In this document: piece by piece, positions 22,958-35,220 of the stretch
How positions within the stretch are numbered: position 1 is the first letter of the stretch
Layout of the letters: the number at the start of each line of letters is the position of its first letter
Assembly: GCA_903813345.2 (NCBI GenBank)
Contig: CAIIXF020000001.1
Location: 59,694,270 to 59,758,269 of the forward strand
Direction: 5' to 3'
DNA length: 64,000 nucleotides
Source of the DNA: Owenia fusiformis
Lineage: Eukaryota > Annelida > Polychaeta > Sabellida > Oweniidae
Translations under genes and position numbers: made by a program
Notes under the pieces: generated by a model
Seen by the model: only the letters and a program-made list of their open reading frames with translations
The model's database searches: none
What the model was told of the DNA's origin: nothing

Positions 22958-23093
22958 ATCCTATGGTTTTGAAAAAAATATCAATTATATCCACTCATGG
23001 ATATCAATATCTTCACTCATTCGCTGCGCTCACTCGTAAAGATATCAATATACACTCATGGATTTAATTGATATTTTTTCAAAACCATAGGAT
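22958..23093. repeat. Inverted repeat with CTCATTCGCTGCGCTCACTC loop
   Basis: The left arm starts ATCCTATGGTTTTGAAAAAA and the right arm ends with the reverse complement, with ATATCAATATC repeated on both sides of the loop. The loop centre resembles a palindrome built on CGCTGCGCTCACTCG. The same architecture recurs at 54437-54577, so this is a dispersed foldback family. Confidence 0.75.
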
Positions 23094-25183
23094 ATTCCTA
23101 TAATATTATATTATATTATTAGCAACATAGTTAATAGAGAGATTTCGCAACTCATTTATAGCATGGTTATTACAAGGGCGTTACAATACCCGGGAATTTA
23201 TCGGTTCGTGCAGTACTTGTTTGTGATAGCGCCCTCTGTAGGTCACTGTGCTTATAGCCTACATTAATACGGGGTAGGATATCGGGAATTCGGTCAGTTT
23301 CCATCCGTCGATTTCGCTATGAATTGAAGCAAGTGTGACCACTTTATCCACTTAAACAATTTGATAATTGATTAAATCTTTAAACAAAATCGATAAACAC
23401 GTTATACACTTCCTATCTCCTTAGAAATTAGCATGTATTTATGGATTGTGTTTTCGAACAAGGCTCGACCCAAACCAATAGGGAAATCCTTATGCTAATT
23501 AGTATGACGTCATATTTTCCTGGGGAATCCTAGATTTCAAAGCCTCAGTCTGTTATTGTGTCAAATGTAAACGCTCTTTTGCAGACAGAAAATTGACAGA
23601 TTAGCTTTTAACTTTCAGCTTTGATGTTTAAATATTCTGTATTTCTACCGGACTTCTTGCTGAATATCATATAATGTTATAACTTGATTTGGACCATTGC
23701 CTGATTGATCATTCTGAAATTTTGATTGTGACCGTATGATTGATTGGCGAGAAAAATAATTCCTATTGTTTTCCAGCGAAGTCAAAATGTTACAGCATGA
23801 GTTATAATGTCGAGTTTGCATCATGTTAAATTCTGCTAGTGATTAGAAGTCCATGCACAAGCATACACATAACTTGAGAGACAAACACACCCAGGCTCCA
23901 GGCCGTGGATGGAAATATAAAACTATTTAAGGCACAAACTTAATAGGCCGATATGTAGTGTCTGCCATGTATTGAAGGTAAACAATCTGCATTATTAATG
24001 TTACTTCTATCAATACATGGATTGTGCAATGGAAAAGCAATGGCACAATCAAAAATGTGCATATCAATCGTGAATATCTCTCGGTTCAAAGCTTATTTCC
24101 AACAAAATCGTGTCAAAATATGTGTCTGAGTAACAGTTTTACATTATAAGATCGCAAACTCTTACCAATTATCAGCCGAATGGCTCATTTTCAACGAAAT
24201 GTCCTTAAGACAACAGCCCTGGGTCGCGCCTGAGACCAAAAACTATTTCAAATAGCCCTCCCCTAATTATATTGGATAATCACATTTATGCGTGCGCGCG
24301 CAGCTCATCCACTGAACGAAACGCCACTTCCCGCTGAAATCACCGGGTATTGATCTTTCCCTTGGTTATTATTGCTGTATAACATTATAATCTATGAATC
24401 GTTTGATACGTCATCATTTATTGCGCAGCTTTAAATCGTTGTCATCACACCTATGGATGTGTGTATAGAGCTGAACAATAAATGATGACGTAGTCAAAGG
24501 CTTCATATATATATGTGAGTTGAGAAATCTCTCTATTATTCGCTTAAATACGCTTATGATAGTTTTCAGGATGGTATGTTCAAGATTCAACAGAGAAAAT
24601 GAGCATTTCAATAAAATCAAACCCTAACTCGTTTTATAGGATAAATATATCATTTACAAATGTAATACTGTTTCTTTACTAATTTCCACGAACAGCAGTT
24701 TATGGAACGGTCTTATTTCCTAATATGAGATAATACTATCGAAGACGTACCACGAATACATATATCAGGTTCTTGTTTAATCAAAAGTATCATGGAGTTG
24801 TTTGTATTTTCCTAGTAAGTTATAGCAGCTTGCTATCTCAAATATTTGATAAAAGGTAAAGCTCAATATTCAAATAATCAATAAAGATCGTTGAATGAAG
24901 ACGAATGAGGTCCTCAAAATACCCAAAAAAACATTACTTTGCGGATAATATCACGGATCAAAAAGTTTGATTATTTGGGTTTCGTTTACTGAGTCTACAA
25001 GAAGCATACATCTTTTGCCACCTGCACTTTCTAATCTGGTATGTTTTACCACATAGGCCAAGTGTTAAATTGCCTCAATCCGTGCAGCCTATAACTGCTA
25101 GCTATTACGACTGTCCGTGCTTACTACTGCACCTATTCGGCTTTCACCTGTAATAAAATACCACACACGGTATAATCGACCCG
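23094..25183. other. Intergenic, no recognisable gene
   Basis: No supported coding region. A CTCF-like motif (GCGCCCTCTGTAGG, 23229-23242) and short CG-rich patches (24289-24302) occur. Remaining ORFs are 60-68 codons and unrecognised. Confidence 0.45.
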
Positions 25184-25186
25184 TAA

Positions 25187-25326
25187 TGCTTGGGTCACAT
25201 ATACTCCGATCCATCGGCCGGCGCCCGGCCGATTGAGTGTTTTGTTCAATATTGTATTCAATTTTGAACAAAATACTCAATCGGCCGGGCGCCGTAGTGA
25301 AAATCGGAGCCTATGTGACCAAGGCA
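25187..25326. mobile_element. 140-bp MITE with TAA target duplication
   Basis: A near-palindrome: the left end TGCTTGGGTCACATA pairs with the right end TATGTGACCAAGGCA. Inner arms include CTCCGAT/ATCGGAG and an extended CGGCCGGGCGCC pair. TAA lies directly outside both ends (25184-25186 and 25327-25329). A 3-bp TAA duplication is the target preference of PIF/Harbinger elements, so this is probably a Harbinger-type MITE. Confidence 0.75.
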
Positions 25327-25329
25327 TAA

Positions 25330-26916
25330 CCGAATGAAACAACAAAGTAAGTTATATATTAAAGCAGTGTAATGTAGTGCTAACAAGAATATAATGAAAC
25401 CAGTTGGGCACAATACGACTTAAAGAATTACAATCTGGTGGCAGGCATGGGGTGTCTCACCAAGATAGCATATTGTTTCCCATTTCGATTCGGTAATTGT
25501 ACAAAAGTTTCCACTTTGGGTTTGATTCCGACGGCTTTGAGCTTTGTTTTTGTCAGGGACGGTTTCTGAGAACTGAACAGTTAGGTAAAAAACGAGTGGG
25601 AAGACAATCAATCATAAAGTCGAGCGGAACTCTTGGTTTGGCCATGTACCCCCCCCCCTGCACCCCTCGGAGTGTTCCCTATCAGTGGAATGCTAACGGA
25701 GTTACAATTCTGGTCGTATTGACCATTAAGATTTGGCTTCAAATTCTAGTGAGGTACTGAAAACTCACTAAAATTCAGGTTTTATCGATATCCAAGTGAT
25801 GAATTTATAGGATATGTCATTAGTCGTGATCAGATTTATCAGTGAAAATTATTGTTATTACGTGTCGACGAAAACCACAAATTTGCTTAATGTCTTTTTT
25901 TGCACTCGGGCATTTAGCAGGCAGCAGACTTCTCATGTTGTTTAATGCGCACTACCTCACATAACGTTGTTCATTGGTCGCATACTCTGGCACTTTGCAA
26001 AATGCAGCTCAGTCGTATTGCCAATCAGGAAATGATTCCATGAACGCTGTGCATTAAAAAACTTCATTAAAATTAATGTTAATATCAGTGTCCATTTGCG
26101 GAAATTCATCTGCGCGTGGGGATTTTAACGGGAAAGAAATGTTTAAAAGAAAAATGGATAAATATGAAAATATAGTTTTAGTTAAGTTTTACAGAGTTGA
26201 AAATGTCTTTACATATTACATCGCATAAAATGGGTTAAAAGTGTAAGTGGTGACAATGAATACAAAAGAAAGATAATATCAATATCATTAGAATCATCTC
26301 TCTTGAAAAAGACACTTCTTTGAGAATTAAACCTTCATCATGTACTGTATATAAGTCTCAGTTTATGTTCTTCCTTCATTACGTCACAGTCACATCGATA
26401 TACAGGTATCTGTACAATGACATGGCAAGAATTGGCTTTCCTCATTAATTCGACGTTTCACATTTATGTAACATGTGTTTTTACGGTGTCGTCATTTGAA
26501 TTGCGCACTTCACACATTCGTCATCCTTATCATTATCACGGGTTAATGAAAGCCACCAATTAATATATGGTCTGGGTTCATTGGTATAATACAAGAACAC
26601 TAACAAAAACATCTTAGTCATATTCTTCTTAATTACCAATGAGGATCTGTGCGATTTTGAGTTATACGTATGACATCATTTATTAGTTTAATTTCTTTGA
26701 CTAAATTGTGATAAGCAAGGGTATGTCCGACTAATTCTACGATATTCTTCGAATTCATAATGATGGTATTATCGGAAAGGCATTTGTACTCACTAAGTAA
26801 TATTTCATGCGCAATTTGAATAATTATACTACAGGATGTCAAATAAGTCAAAATTACCCTCTTCCAAGGCCGTCTCTGTATTCCCGGAGTGAGGCCAAAT
26901 AAGCCAGGAATCGATT
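25330..26916. other. Intergenic, no recognisable gene
   Basis: Contains a C run at 25651-25659 and small ORFs without recognisable features. The 119-codon minus ORF at 26633-26992 runs into the MITE at 26921 and has no identifiable domain. Confidence 0.45.
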
Positions 26917-26920
26917 TAAG

Positions 26921-27273
26921 GATGTTCCCTGGACGAAGTTGAAAACGATGAACACCAACCCCTAATTTTTCTTTTAAAAATGTGAAGTACATAGCATAAC
27001 TAAGTGTTTCTGTGAGTTTAAGAAAAAGTTAAATATTCAAAAGTGTGTTTTGGGGTGAAAACCTGATTTTTAACATGGGTTTCAATGAGAAAGTGCCACG
27101 CCCACTTTTGTCAAATATTGACACTTTAGAGGCCTCTTGCTCAGAAAAAAGCACACTAACATATGGTTTTTAAAGTTTTAATATTCTTTGTTGCCCGTGA
27201 GAATCCCAGAAAACCATTTTTGAGAAAAAGTTAAATACTATTGAATATTTTCCTATCTGACCAGGGAACATCC
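26921..27273. mobile_element. TTAA-flanked MITE (piggyBac-like?)
   Basis: Terminal inverted repeat GGATGTTCCCTGG at 26921-26933 and its complement at 27261-27273. Both ends are flanked by TTAA (26917-26920 and 27274-27277). TTAA targeting is characteristic of piggyBac and also of Kolobok elements. The 353-bp interior has no transposase and little internal symmetry. Confidence 0.65.
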
Positions 27274-27409
27274 TTAAACTCTTACGTGTAACTTGCCCCG
27301 TGCGCCCAGTGATAGACCACTAAGGCCACTATATCGTGGCCTTCGTCCAAAGATAAATCCCTGCATGTTTTATACTGCTGTATACGGGTCATGTTGTAAT
27401 CATAAAAAT

Positions 27410-27417
27410 TTGAAATC
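27410..27417 (+). repeat. LINE target-site duplication TTGAAATC, left copy
   Basis: TTGAAATC here and again at 28276-28283, directly after the poly(A) tail. Confidence 0.7.
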
Positions 27418-28173
27418 CTAAATGACCAGAGACATTTTTTACAGTATTATGATTTTAAGGCAAAATACAACGTACAAATTAATTTTATTGATTATTATGC
27501 TATAATATCAGCTGTACCGAAGGAGTGGAAACGTTTATTGAAGCGAGACTTAACTTCAGTCTTTGAACCGAGCCTACAAACGGATCTTGTGCATTTAACA
27601 CTTGGCGAAAAACCAGTGTCATTGAATGGTTTAACAGTGAAGTCAATTCAAAAAATATTAAATAGAAACAAATATTTGGAACCACTGTATAAAAATGAAC
27701 ATGATCGTGAGTTAGGAAGAATAGATTACTTCAAAATGGCTTATAGCTGCACGAAACAAAATAAAATTCGACAACTTCAATTTAAGATTCTACATGGTAT
27801 TTGTACCACAAATGCTTACTTAACGCAGATAGGAATTAAACAGGATGCTAGATGTAGTTACTGTCCATTAAGAGACACTTTAAAGCACAAGTTTTGGGAA
27901 TGTAGGCGGGTTCAGATTTTTTTGAAAGCTATTAAAGAGAATTTGGGGAAATTATTCAATGTAAATCTTAATTTGAATGCCCATGATATGGTGTTCGGAA
28001 GATCTGTTAATAATGAAAACACTTTGCTAAACAGGCTATCACTAGCAATCAAATATTATATATATGCAAAACAATTTAATGAGGTAAATCCCAACTTGGA
28101 CGTGACTCAATTTGAAAATACCATGTTTATATATATACCAGAACTTCTGGGTATGACTGTTGCGAATGTCTGA
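27418..28173 (+). pseudogene. LINE ORF2 C-terminal fragment (L1/Tx1-like)
   Basis: About 251 codons, open from the truncation point, with no native start. The first part contains INFIDYYAIISAVPKEWKR, a stretch often seen just after the reverse transcriptase domain of Tx1/L1-like elements. Later comes RQLQFKILHGICTTNAYL and a zinc-binding module with C-x2-C, then H-K-F-W-E-C, spaced like the C-terminal zinc domain of these elements. Catalytic palm motifs are missing, so it cannot act as a polymerase. The clade call is by resemblance only. Confidence 0.8.
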
Positions 28174-28275
28174 ATGAATGGAGGTGGTGTGAAAGTGGTT
28201 TAATATTTTATCTTTGCCTTGTTTAATGTATTATTTTATGTTTGATTCAATAAAAAAAAAAAAAAAAAAAAAAAA
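27418..28275 (+). mobile_element. 5'-truncated LINE with poly(A) tail
   Basis: The insertion consists of the 3' end of a LINE second ORF (27418-28173), about 80 bp of 3' UTR, and an uninterrupted run of 24 A (28252-28275), flanked by the 8-bp direct repeat TTGAAATC. Truncation at the 5' end, an A tail and a target duplication are the hallmarks of target-primed reverse transcription. The intact frame and clean A tail point to a fairly young insertion. Confidence 0.85.
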
Positions 28276-28689
28276 TTGAAATCAAATGTTCGCCATTTTT
28301 CCACATCACAATTTAAATTGCGAGTTTTGGTCTTATTACCTCACCAAAAATTCCAAAACACACATTAAGTGATCAATGTATTAGTTCACATCTTCTGGAT
28401 CGCTAACTTAGAATTTACAGCCAGTTACTAATGTCAGACATTAACGACATTTCGTCCAGTTTTCGAATATCGCCATTTTTCTTGGAGCCGTTTGTTTTAA
28501 TTTTAGACGAAATCCTGACGAAATCATGCAATATATCATCAACGTTTTTTATGTCACCACCAAAAAGTGGTGACATATTGTGGTGGTCTCCATTTTTGTC
28601 GGCGGATGGCAGTTGGTGGTTGGCGATCGGCGTCTGTAACAAATTCTTACAACTTCCAATAACTTAACAAATACTGTTTACACTGACTT
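28276..28689. repeat. Diverged dispersed repeat (matches 57340-57545) and short hairpin
   Basis: 28300-28490 resembles 57340-57545: both contain a 'TTTTGGTCTTATT' phrase, an 'AAAAATTCCAAAAC' phrase, and an AACGACAT phrase followed by a GGAGCC stretch. A perfect 11-bp hairpin (TATGTCACCAC, loop of 6, complement) lies at 28550-28577. The overlapping ORFs (75 and 78 codons on opposite strands) look like shadows of this repeat. Confidence 0.5.
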
Positions 28690-29520
28690 CAATTTTTTTC
28701 AAAACCATCTACACGTTTTTAGAAGTTCAAATCTGACTTTATATATAAGATTTGACCTTCAATGACCTTTTCAAGGTCAAAAGAGGTCAAAAGGTCTTTT
28801 TTCAACTTGCTTCAAATTGACCAATTTTTTGACATCATCTACAAGTTATCAGAAGTTCAAATCTGACTTCAGATTTGAGATTTGACCTGCAATGACCTTC
28901 TCAAGGTCAATAAAGGTAAAAAAGGTAAATTTTCATCTTGCTTCAAAACCATCTACAAGTTCTCAACAGTTCAAATCTGACTTTAGATTTGACCTTCAAT
29001 GGCCTTCGCAGGGTCAAAAAAGATTTGACCTTCAATGACATTCTCAAGCTCAAAAAGGTATTTTTTCATCTTGCTTCAAATTGACAATTTTTTCAAATTC
29101 ATATATAAGTTCTCAGAATTTCAAATCTGATTTGAGATTTGACCTCAAATGACCTTCTCAAGGTCAAAAAAGGTCAACTTGCTTCAAATAAACTATTTTT
29201 TCCAAAATCTTCTACAAGTTCCCAACAGTTCAAATCTGATTTGACCTTCAATGACATTCTCAAGGTCAAAAAAGATTTGACCTTCAATGACATTCTCAAG
29301 GTCAAAAAGGTCTTTTTAATCTTGTTTCAAACTGACCAATTTTTTCAAATTCATGTATGAGTTCTCAGTAGTTCAAATCCGACTTTAGATTTGATATCCC
29401 ACTTTAAATGACCTTCTCAGGTTCAAAAATGGTATTTTTTAACTTGCTTCAAATTGACCAATTTTTTCAAAATCATCTACAGAGTTCTCAGAAATTCAAA
29501 TCTGACTTATGATTGAACTC
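28690..29520 (+). repeat. Degenerate tandem array rich in TGACCTTCTCAAGGTCA
   Basis: At least seven diverged units, each 110-150 bp. A landmark like 'GTTCTCAGAAGTTCAAATCT' recurs near 28712, 28841, 28951, 29105, 29213, 29358 and 29482. Between landmarks are phrases such as TTTGACCTTCAATGACC, the near-palindrome TGACCTTCTCAAGGTCA, and 'CTTGCTTCAAATTGACCAAT'. The unit length varies, so this is an old satellite-like array with internal deletions. No coding function is likely. Confidence 0.8.
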
Positions 29521-32491
29521 ATGATATTGTGAGCAACTAGATGGTGACATTTTGTCATGTTAATGCCTTGTTATTCATGATATATTTATTCATATCTTAT
29601 TTTTAAAATATTTTATAAATTTATAACACGCCGGCCAGCTTTTTTCAAATGGTTCACGGTGTTCCAGATGAAATTACCTTAGCCTGGTAGAGGGCTAGAG
29701 ACTCAGTAAACTATTTATTCGAACATTATCGAGATATACTTTGGAAGCAATTAGGGAACATATTTTATAAATCCATGGGTTATTGTAAATTGCAAAGGGA
29801 ACACCAGTACGTTTTGGTCAACCCTGTACTTGTTGATTTGAAAACGGATCAATGACCTGTTTAATGCGTTTGAGATGCATTTGAAAATATCACTTTGACA
29901 GATATAAGTCCACGATATAATATCATAGGCTTTAACAAATAAAGTAAATGTTTATAGCGATATCTGCCCTGTCATCGCAAAACCTTACTCATCAAGTTGT
30001 TTCGTGATTATAACACAACCAATAACATGGATAGAATTACCCTGCGCGCAGAGTCTGGTTATAAACTATCTAGCTTTTGAGAAACAAAGTCGAACGAAAC
30101 ATATTTAAACTCTCGATGATGCATCAATCGTGTCTTCTTCTTTTTATAGATACGTGCTCAGTATGTTGCCATTATTAGGTGAATGGTGGTCCTACTTCCC
30201 AGGTCCTACTTGACGCGTGTAACTACAGTTCAGCTGGCATATCAGATCGAAAACATTGCATTTTTAATGCCATCTATACTTTTGCAATTCTCATCTAGGC
30301 GTATTTAATAAGCTGGCAACAGACCCGAGCGTTAGTAGTCTCATAGCGCGATCATCGGACTTAATCGAATGATAGCAGGATCAAATACGGCTCCGTGAGC
30401 GCCTAGTGGATGCAACAGGTCTGTCATACTGGCGACAACGGTCAATGTTTTGCAGACATCAGTATTGCAGTATAATAGTGTTGAAAAAATCAGTCATCCC
30501 TACCGAGGGACGTGTTTTGAGAACGTATCGCACAATTAACAGTCATATAACTGAGTAATTGGAAGCTAGATATTTTCATGTAGGTAATATGCATAGCTTA
30601 TTATAAAAGTGAAATATCCACTATACAGATACATGTTGATCATTCGGGTACATTGCACAGGAAATCGAAAGGTGATAATGAGGTGCAGTTTGATTGAGTG
30701 AAAGGTGAATCTCTTCCTCGAGCATAACACCATTTCTGAACTGACGCTACGGCCGCTTTATATTCTACAATATTGCATAAATTTGAAACAGTTGTTAGGT
30801 ACGTATGGTATAATCTTTTTATTTTATGTTTTCTGGTTAACGCTTCTATTATTAACTTTAAAGCTTTAAGATTGTTTTCAGTTTCAATTTTCAGCAAGTC
30901 ATAACATAATGTCATTATTTCAATTTTATTATGTCTTTTTAGTTTATCATTCCAGATAACATCAAAACAAGATTGTAACTGAATTTTACGATCTCTTTGT
31001 TATACCAAAACGGAATGTACGACAGCTATAACATACCATTAAAATGTCAAAATAAGAGTTAGTAAGCTTATTCACAGTGATTTATATAAACTGGATATCT
31101 CCATTATTTTTTAAATCCTGTTACGGATAAAATATTGCAAGTTTTTATCTTATTTATTTGAAAATTACAGTTAACATTTGATGATGATTAAGCGGATTAG
31201 ATAAATCATAGCTGCTTCTTACGTATATTATATACCCTTAGGTTCTCAATATAATGTTTACAATTTTAACGTCACACTACGATTCACTACGAGCGTGGAG
31301 CAACGTTTACGTTTTCTAAAGGAGTTTTAATACATTTATATCATCAATACTAAGATAAACTAAATATAGAAGTTGTTCAGAAGGATTAGGATCATTTTTC
31401 GGATTGTGCTAATATTGAAAAAATAATACAATTTGCCACCGCATGAGGTATTTTCGTTATATTTTGTTCAAGATAACATAACATAAAGTAGTACGATTTA
31501 AATTTTACGATCCGTCATGATACATGATTATTATACTAATCAAATTAAAGGATTTTACCTTGTATGTAGTTTGAGACAAAAACTAGGAATGCGTACATAC
31601 ATCTCTCCAACATATCAGTAGCTAAACGATCAGGCAGAGACATGGTTGAGAGTTATTTAAGTTGGAACACTTTGCTCGCATGATGACGATCGAGTAGATT
31701 TCAGTTAAGTTATATTGTTTCATTTTCACATATAAGTAAAGCATGTTATTAGAATTTTTCGTAAATCGAGCTGCAATAATAAAAAATTATAATCAATTGA
31801 AAAATGTTCAAATAGTTTTTTGCCCAACTTATAAGTAAGGATTACGTACGTCAAATGACGTAATTAGTAAGCAAATTACATCTGCTTTAAATTGTAGTTC
31901 ATTGGTCATTGATCAGCGGTTCATATCATTTTAGCTAATATGCTATTCGTACATTACCTTGAGATTTTTTGAAATAAATATGATGAGATTAAAATGAATT
32001 TGAGAATGGTATTAGAAAACAAACAAAAATTGATACGATTCAGGAAAATGATCTTTATATCTGATTGATCCACGCTGATGTAGCCTATCCATTGCTCAAA
32101 TATCACTTAGAAGAATTTTTATAGACGATAGTTATTAGACCGATATTTCATAACAAATTACGTCGAATGAATGTAAGTTGGATGGTAAATGGATTGTATA
32201 TATATCCCACATTTTGTGAAGGTATTAAATCCCGTGTGCACAATACCGATAACGTATCGCGTTCGTAATTTTAATGTCTCAAGCGTTCCTAGTTTCAGTG
32301 TATAAATTTTACTTTGGGGCCATAGTCATGATATTTTCTATAAAAAAAGTGTTAGTCATCACTTCCTCTCATCATTTTCTTTAAAAATGTATACTGCATT
32401 ACTTTGTAATATAATCGTCATATTTCGAAGTTACTTGGGATTCGACAGTAGGATGGATATAAGTGAAATTTCAAAATGTTTTATTTTCCAA
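29521..32491. other. Intergenic, no recognisable gene
   Basis: No ORF over 91 codons and none recognised (30640-30915 minus is the longest). Contains the GC-rich phrase ACCCTGCGCGCAGAGTCT at 30039-30056, repeated at 59208-59225. Otherwise plain AT-rich sequence. Confidence 0.45.
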
Positions 32492-34160
32492 TAACTCAGA
32501 TACGAGTACTGTAGTAGTAGTTACCAGTTTCATCACCAGGTGGCTCGTTCGGATTTGATAGCATGGCGGGTATAGTAGAAAATTCCCCTTAACTTAAATA
32601 TTCATCTGGTTTTAGTGGTTCAATTTCCATATCACCCTTATGTATCTAATAGATATGCAAATTAGAATATGTCAAGTAAAAGAAAATATTATCTGCCCAA
32701 TACAAGAAAAGATATTTCACTTTTCGTGATTTTATAACATGGGGTCTATGGGGAATCTCCCCAAACTAGAAATCACAATTTCAAAAAATTAAGTTGATAT
32801 ACACAATTCTCGAAACCATTTCTAGATGTAATTTTACATGTAGATTTCAAATATGACATCACTTTGTGACTGAATTTTGAATAATTAATGACGTAAAATA
32901 AGATTATTTCTACTCACATCTAGTGTATCAGTTCAACGTGTATATTGTATTGTATTTTATTGTAAATATAGTAGTCAATAATCCATAACATGTGAACTTT
33001 AAAATACAGGCGTAATCAACAGCAGATGTCGTGTTGGCTTTTAAAACAACAATTGTTCAGAACATGGAGGAAATGAAACAGTCGTATCGAAGGTGTACAA
33101 AACAATGAATGATTCGTTCTCATTTTAGAACTAAACGTTTTGCATGTCAGTGTTTTTAGTCATACGTAGAATCTGATCAGTGCCACTGTTGAAACCCCAA
33201 TTATTAGTCTTTTATACTTAACATTACAAAGACACATTGGAAAATTCATTTATCATTCATTTAAGAATTTGTAGTCAGAATGCAGGGTATGTGCACCACA
33301 CTTTAAATGTAACCTTGTCCTGCTATCATGATGTACATGTATACTACCTTTTATTTTGGGTTTTTGTATATCTCGTATATATTTTTGTACTTTTGCTTTA
33401 GTTAGTATTTGTAGTTTAGATATTTAGTTTGTTCATAGTTATGACTAATGTAATCATGTTATGATACAATATGTCAATAAAAGTTATATATATATACACG
33501 AACACAGGGGGTCGAAACACCGAAAATCCATATTATCTTCCCTCTTGCCAAACTACGGTAACTTGGTTTAATTTGGCAATTTTGAGAAATTCGCCGATTT
33601 ACACCGTCCGCAAAATTCAAAATAAACCCCGAGAATCAGTTCTTTTCATACCGTTGGCACGCATAAAGTTCGTCTTCAGGTGAAAGCACCTTATGATGTC
33701 ATGTCTATTGCAAATTGCAGAACAAAGCCAATATCCTAGATGCGAGTAGAAATAATCTTGATTTACGTCATTAAAAATTCACAATTCAGTCAAACTGGTG
33801 TCATATTTGGAATCTACATATAAAATTACACCTAAAATTGTGGTTTTGAAAAGAGTTTATTAACTTTGAAAATTTTATTTTCTTTGAAAATGTGACTTTA
33901 TAGGTCGGGGAGATTCCCCATAGACCCCATGTTGTAAAACTACAAAAAGTGAAATATCATTTCTTGTGTTGGGCAGATAATATTTTCCTTTACTGGACTT
34001 ATTTTAATTTGTATAAATATCACATACATGAGGGTAATTTGAAAAGTAAACCACTTAAACTGATGTATATTTAAGTTTAAGGGAATTGTGTAATACCCTG
34101 CCATGTTATTTCCCCCGAATCAGCCACCTGGTAACTACCTACTCGCATCTGAGTAATTAC
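32492..34160. mobile_element. Foldback element with about 430-bp arms
   Basis: The left arm (about 32492-32925) and right arm (about 33735-34160) are reverse complements. Shared landmarks from the outer end inward are a TAACTCAGAT-like end, GTAGTTACCAG, CACCAGGTGGCT, ATGGCGGGTATAG, AAGTGAAATATC, ACATGGGGTCTATGGGGA and a TAATGACGTAAAT stretch. The arms enclose about 800 bp of AT-rich DNA without a transposase ORF; its middle (33361-33500) has AATAAA-like sequence and TA repeats. A single diverged arm of the same family lies at 56705-56905. Confidence 0.75.
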
Positions 34161-34719
34161 TCGTTGCTTGAAATGCCTGGGGAACAAGGTAAAACATAAT
34201 GCTGACAATGGCGGCTTGTAATATTAATTTGAAACCAATAACCTTCGAAATTTTAACAATTGTGAACGTTGTGAAAGCAAAACACAGTCGCATTGAAAAA
34301 TTGAACCGCGCCCATTTGCAAAATTATATAGCTTCCAAATGGAATCAAAAATTCACTAAATTACACAGCGTCAAAACATCTCGTGTTACAGTACTGTATG
34401 TGAAAAATGAGGTAAATGCGAAATCTATGGCATGTGTCATATATTTTGGTTAGAATTATTCAAAGTGAATCAAGCTCTCCTAGGAGTGTTATGTCACTTT
34501 TAAGCACTTTTATCTTTAATTTAAGAAGACGTCAGTCAAAACTCATTAAATTATGCTATTTTTATATATGAAAGGAAACGTTTCGGCCTAAACGATTTGA
34601 AATATATTCAGAAGATGTAAATGGTTTTCCCCGGAGGAATTAGGGTGGTAAATTCTTTATAGATCAATTTACAAGGTCTTGGCTCAACCAATAGTTACTA
34701 TCCCAACGGACGTAGTTCA
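34161..34719. other. Intergenic, no recognisable gene
   Basis: One unrecognised 84-codon ORF (34199-34453). Nothing else seen. Confidence 0.4.
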
Positions 34720-35220
34720 TAGATATATATAGGAGCCGTCCGTTCGTCCGTCCGTCTGTAAATAAAATCAATTATGATTTACCCACATGATGTAGATATC
34801 CAAATGTTGGTCTGAATTTATCTTTGTGGAAAGATTGTATGCTTCAGTTGCTCTATAACAAAACATGTGGGAAAGTGTATGTATATATTACAAGATGTCC
34901 GTCCGTTCGTTCGTGTGTCCGGGCGATTACTCAAAAACCGGTTGACGAATTTGATTCAAATTTTGTAGGCTCGTGCCTTATGGGTGTAAAACCTCTGTTA
35001 GAGAAGGAATTTTCGACATGGCCGCTCAATTCAAAGTGGCCGCCATTTTTCGTAAAATTGTAATCTTTGATAACTCAAATACCAGTTGACTGATTGGGTT
35101 CAAGTTTTATATACTAATGCCTAGGTGCCTAGCTGATATCTAGTGACAAATGAGCTCTATTCAAAACATGTTTAGTACGGTGGGACTTGATACCCTGTTC
35201 AGATGTTATTTTCTAGTTTA
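34720..35220 (+). repeat. Dispersed repeat with CCGTCCGT tracts
   Basis: CCGTCCGTTCGTCCGTCCGT-type tracts at 34737-34757 and 34896-34915 are followed by the phrase 'ACTCAAAAACCGGTTGACG' and, about 140 bp further, a variant 'ACTCAAATACCAGTTGACTG'. GGCCGCCATTTT lies between them. This looks like a partly tandem, dispersed non-coding repeat. The 79-codon ORF at 34824-35063 lies inside it and is not credible. Confidence 0.5.

Noticed and set aside
26633-26992. 119-codon minus-strand ORF
   Set aside because: It begins inside the TTAA-flanked MITE and has no recognisable domain.
28415-28667. Overlapping ORFs on opposite strands within the dispersed repeat
   Set aside because: They mirror a hairpin and repeat sequence rather than a protein.
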